From contig JAHZHY010000237.1 in the NCBI GenBank assembly GCA_019420045.1, positions 1 to 5,500 on the forward strand: DNA of 5,500 nucleotides, given 5' to 3'. Numbering within the stretch: position 1 is the first letter of the stretch; each line of letters starts with the position of its first letter. This document shows, one piece after another, positions 4,913-5,500 of this stretch. The notes beneath the pieces are model-generated. The model was not told the DNA's origin and ran no database searches. It saw only the letters and a list, made by a program, of their open reading frames with translations. Position numbers and translations under genes: made by a program. This DNA is from Clostridiales bacterium (lineage in GTDB: Bacteria > Bacillota > Clostridia > Oscillospirales > Butyricicoccaceae).

Positions 4913-5500
4913 TCAGTCGATGACGGGATTTCCGAAGTTTACAAAGCCCAGATCATCCATGGAGATACCCACTTCTTCACACAGTTCACTCAGACGCAGA
5001 GTGGAAAAGTGCGTGAGGGAAGAGAGGCTTTTGGTAAGGGGCTGGATGTATTCTGGCGCTTCCGCCCGGGTCTCCGCTTCCTCTACGCTGCTGGGGATCA
5101 CATCCATACCAGCATGATAATCGGCTATGTCCACGCCGCCCCGCATGGTATAACGGGTCTTGGCTCCACTACTGGAGGTGACCTCCACAGTGGGCATGGA
5201 GGTGACATATCCTTTTTCCCAATTATAGAACAGGGTGGCTTCCATATTGGAATCGTCGGGCCACTGGGCGTGGAACCACAGCAGATCATTATCCTCTTTG
5301 TCAGCCAGGAAGAAATACTTGACCCCGGAGTCCATGGTTTTTTCATAGACATAACAATCTTCATAGTAGATGGGGAAGACGGGAAAATCCACCCGGTCCC
5401 GGATTTCACCTTCTGTCCGGATGAAATCGAAAAGAGTGTCCACCGGACTGGCCGCCGTGGCTGTGCCGCCGGAATCATCGGAAGCGGCAGACGGGGTACC
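4913..5500 (-). CDS. Gene A: C-terminal part of a linker-plus-domain protein, start outside window
   Basis: The frame is open from the right edge to a TGA stop, giving 195 visible residues. The first 19 are a linker rich in Ser, Asp, Ala, Gly and Thr (begins GTPSAASDDSG) that matches the linker of gene C at protein and DNA level. About 175 residues follow with no membrane helix: an acidic, aromatic-rich part (residues 20-100, with DFPVFPIYYEDCYVY), a middle with TRYTMRGGVDIADYHAGMD, and a helical, Glu/Leu-rich end. I do not recognise the domain. By analogy with gene C, the missing N-terminus should hold the MSERY domain, the CxC zinc motif and one membrane helix, placing the visible domain outside the cytoplasm; this is inference. 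A GTG at 5441-5443 could be mistaken for the start, but the frame continues upstream into the shared linker. It is the first gene of the visible array and ends 31 bp before gene B. Confidence 0.82.
   Translation of the reverse strand, partial: GTPSAASDDSGGTATAASPVDTLFDFIRTEGEIRDRVDFPVFPIYYEDCYVYEKTMDSGVKYFFLADKEDNDLLWFHAQWPDDSNMEATLFYNWEKGYVTSMPTVEVTSSSGAKTRYTMRGGVDIADYHAGMDVIPSSVEEAETRAEAPEYIQPLTKSLSSLTHFSTLRLSELCEEVGISMDDLGFVNFGNPVID
5444..5500 (-). repeat. Ser/Asp/Gly linker segment of gene A, copy of gene C linker
   Basis: Positions 5468-5500 are identical, base for base, to 2965-2997 inside gene C (33 nt), and the match runs into the window edge, so it may be longer. The next base toward the gene's 3' end differs (5467 c against 2964 t). 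Both copies are read in the same frame and encode GTPSAASDDSG. The rest of this segment encodes a Thr/Ala-rich tail that is not repeated in gene C. Confidence 0.85.

Noticed and set aside
5441..5443. GTG as start of gene A
   Set aside because: The frame continues upstream into a linker shared with gene C, and no ribosome binding site of AGGAG type is seen just before the GTG.

Overview
The window is one strand of a single gene array. Eight genes, two of them cut by the window edges, are all read right to left on the minus strand and nearly fill the 5.5 kb. Gaps are at most 84 bp. Three of the seven junctions are tight: two 8-bp overlaps and one gap of 6 bp. The sequence is visibly GC-rich, uses clear AGGAG-type ribosome binding sites and encodes zinc-ribbon/membrane proteins with Ala/Pro/Ser-rich linkers. 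This fits a GC-rich Clostridia member of the gut Oscillospiraceae type; the taxon is inferred from style only. No tRNA, rRNA, CRISPR array, transposase or phage gene is visible.

Genes are lettered A to H in transcription order. A (4913-5500, start outside the window) is the C-terminal part of a protein with a Ser/Asp/Gly linker and an unrecognised domain. B (3841-4881) and C (2560-3834) are paralogues. They share an N-terminal domain starting MSERY and a central C-x-C-x10-C-x2-C zinc motif, then diverge: B carries four membrane helices, while C carries one helix, a repetitive linker and an exported-looking domain. D (1894-2523) and E (1156-1830) have an N-terminal C4 zinc ribbon, a linker, one membrane helix and different C-terminal domains. 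F (409-1071) has the same zinc ribbon fused to several membrane helices. G (129-416) is a small DUF2752-type membrane protein that overlaps both neighbours by 8 bp. H (1-136, cut by the left edge) starts a third MSERY-type protein.

The genes form two paralogous sets, the MSERY/CxC proteins (B, C, H, probably A) and the N-terminal C4 ribbon proteins (D, E, F). In both sets a conserved zinc-binding, presumably cytoplasmic, head is joined to a membrane anchor, and the part beyond it varies. The layout recalls TcaA/YvbJ-type envelope proteins of Firmicutes, which have a zinc ribbon, one membrane helix and an extracellular region, but I see no sequence evidence that they are orthologous. A working inference is a membrane-associated complex or sensor array made by duplication and domain shuffling. 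Its substrate or signal cannot be read from the sequence. A 33-bp exact repeat shared by the linkers of A and C, 27-bp tandem repeats inside C and copied leader sequences before B and C all support recent duplication or recombination here.
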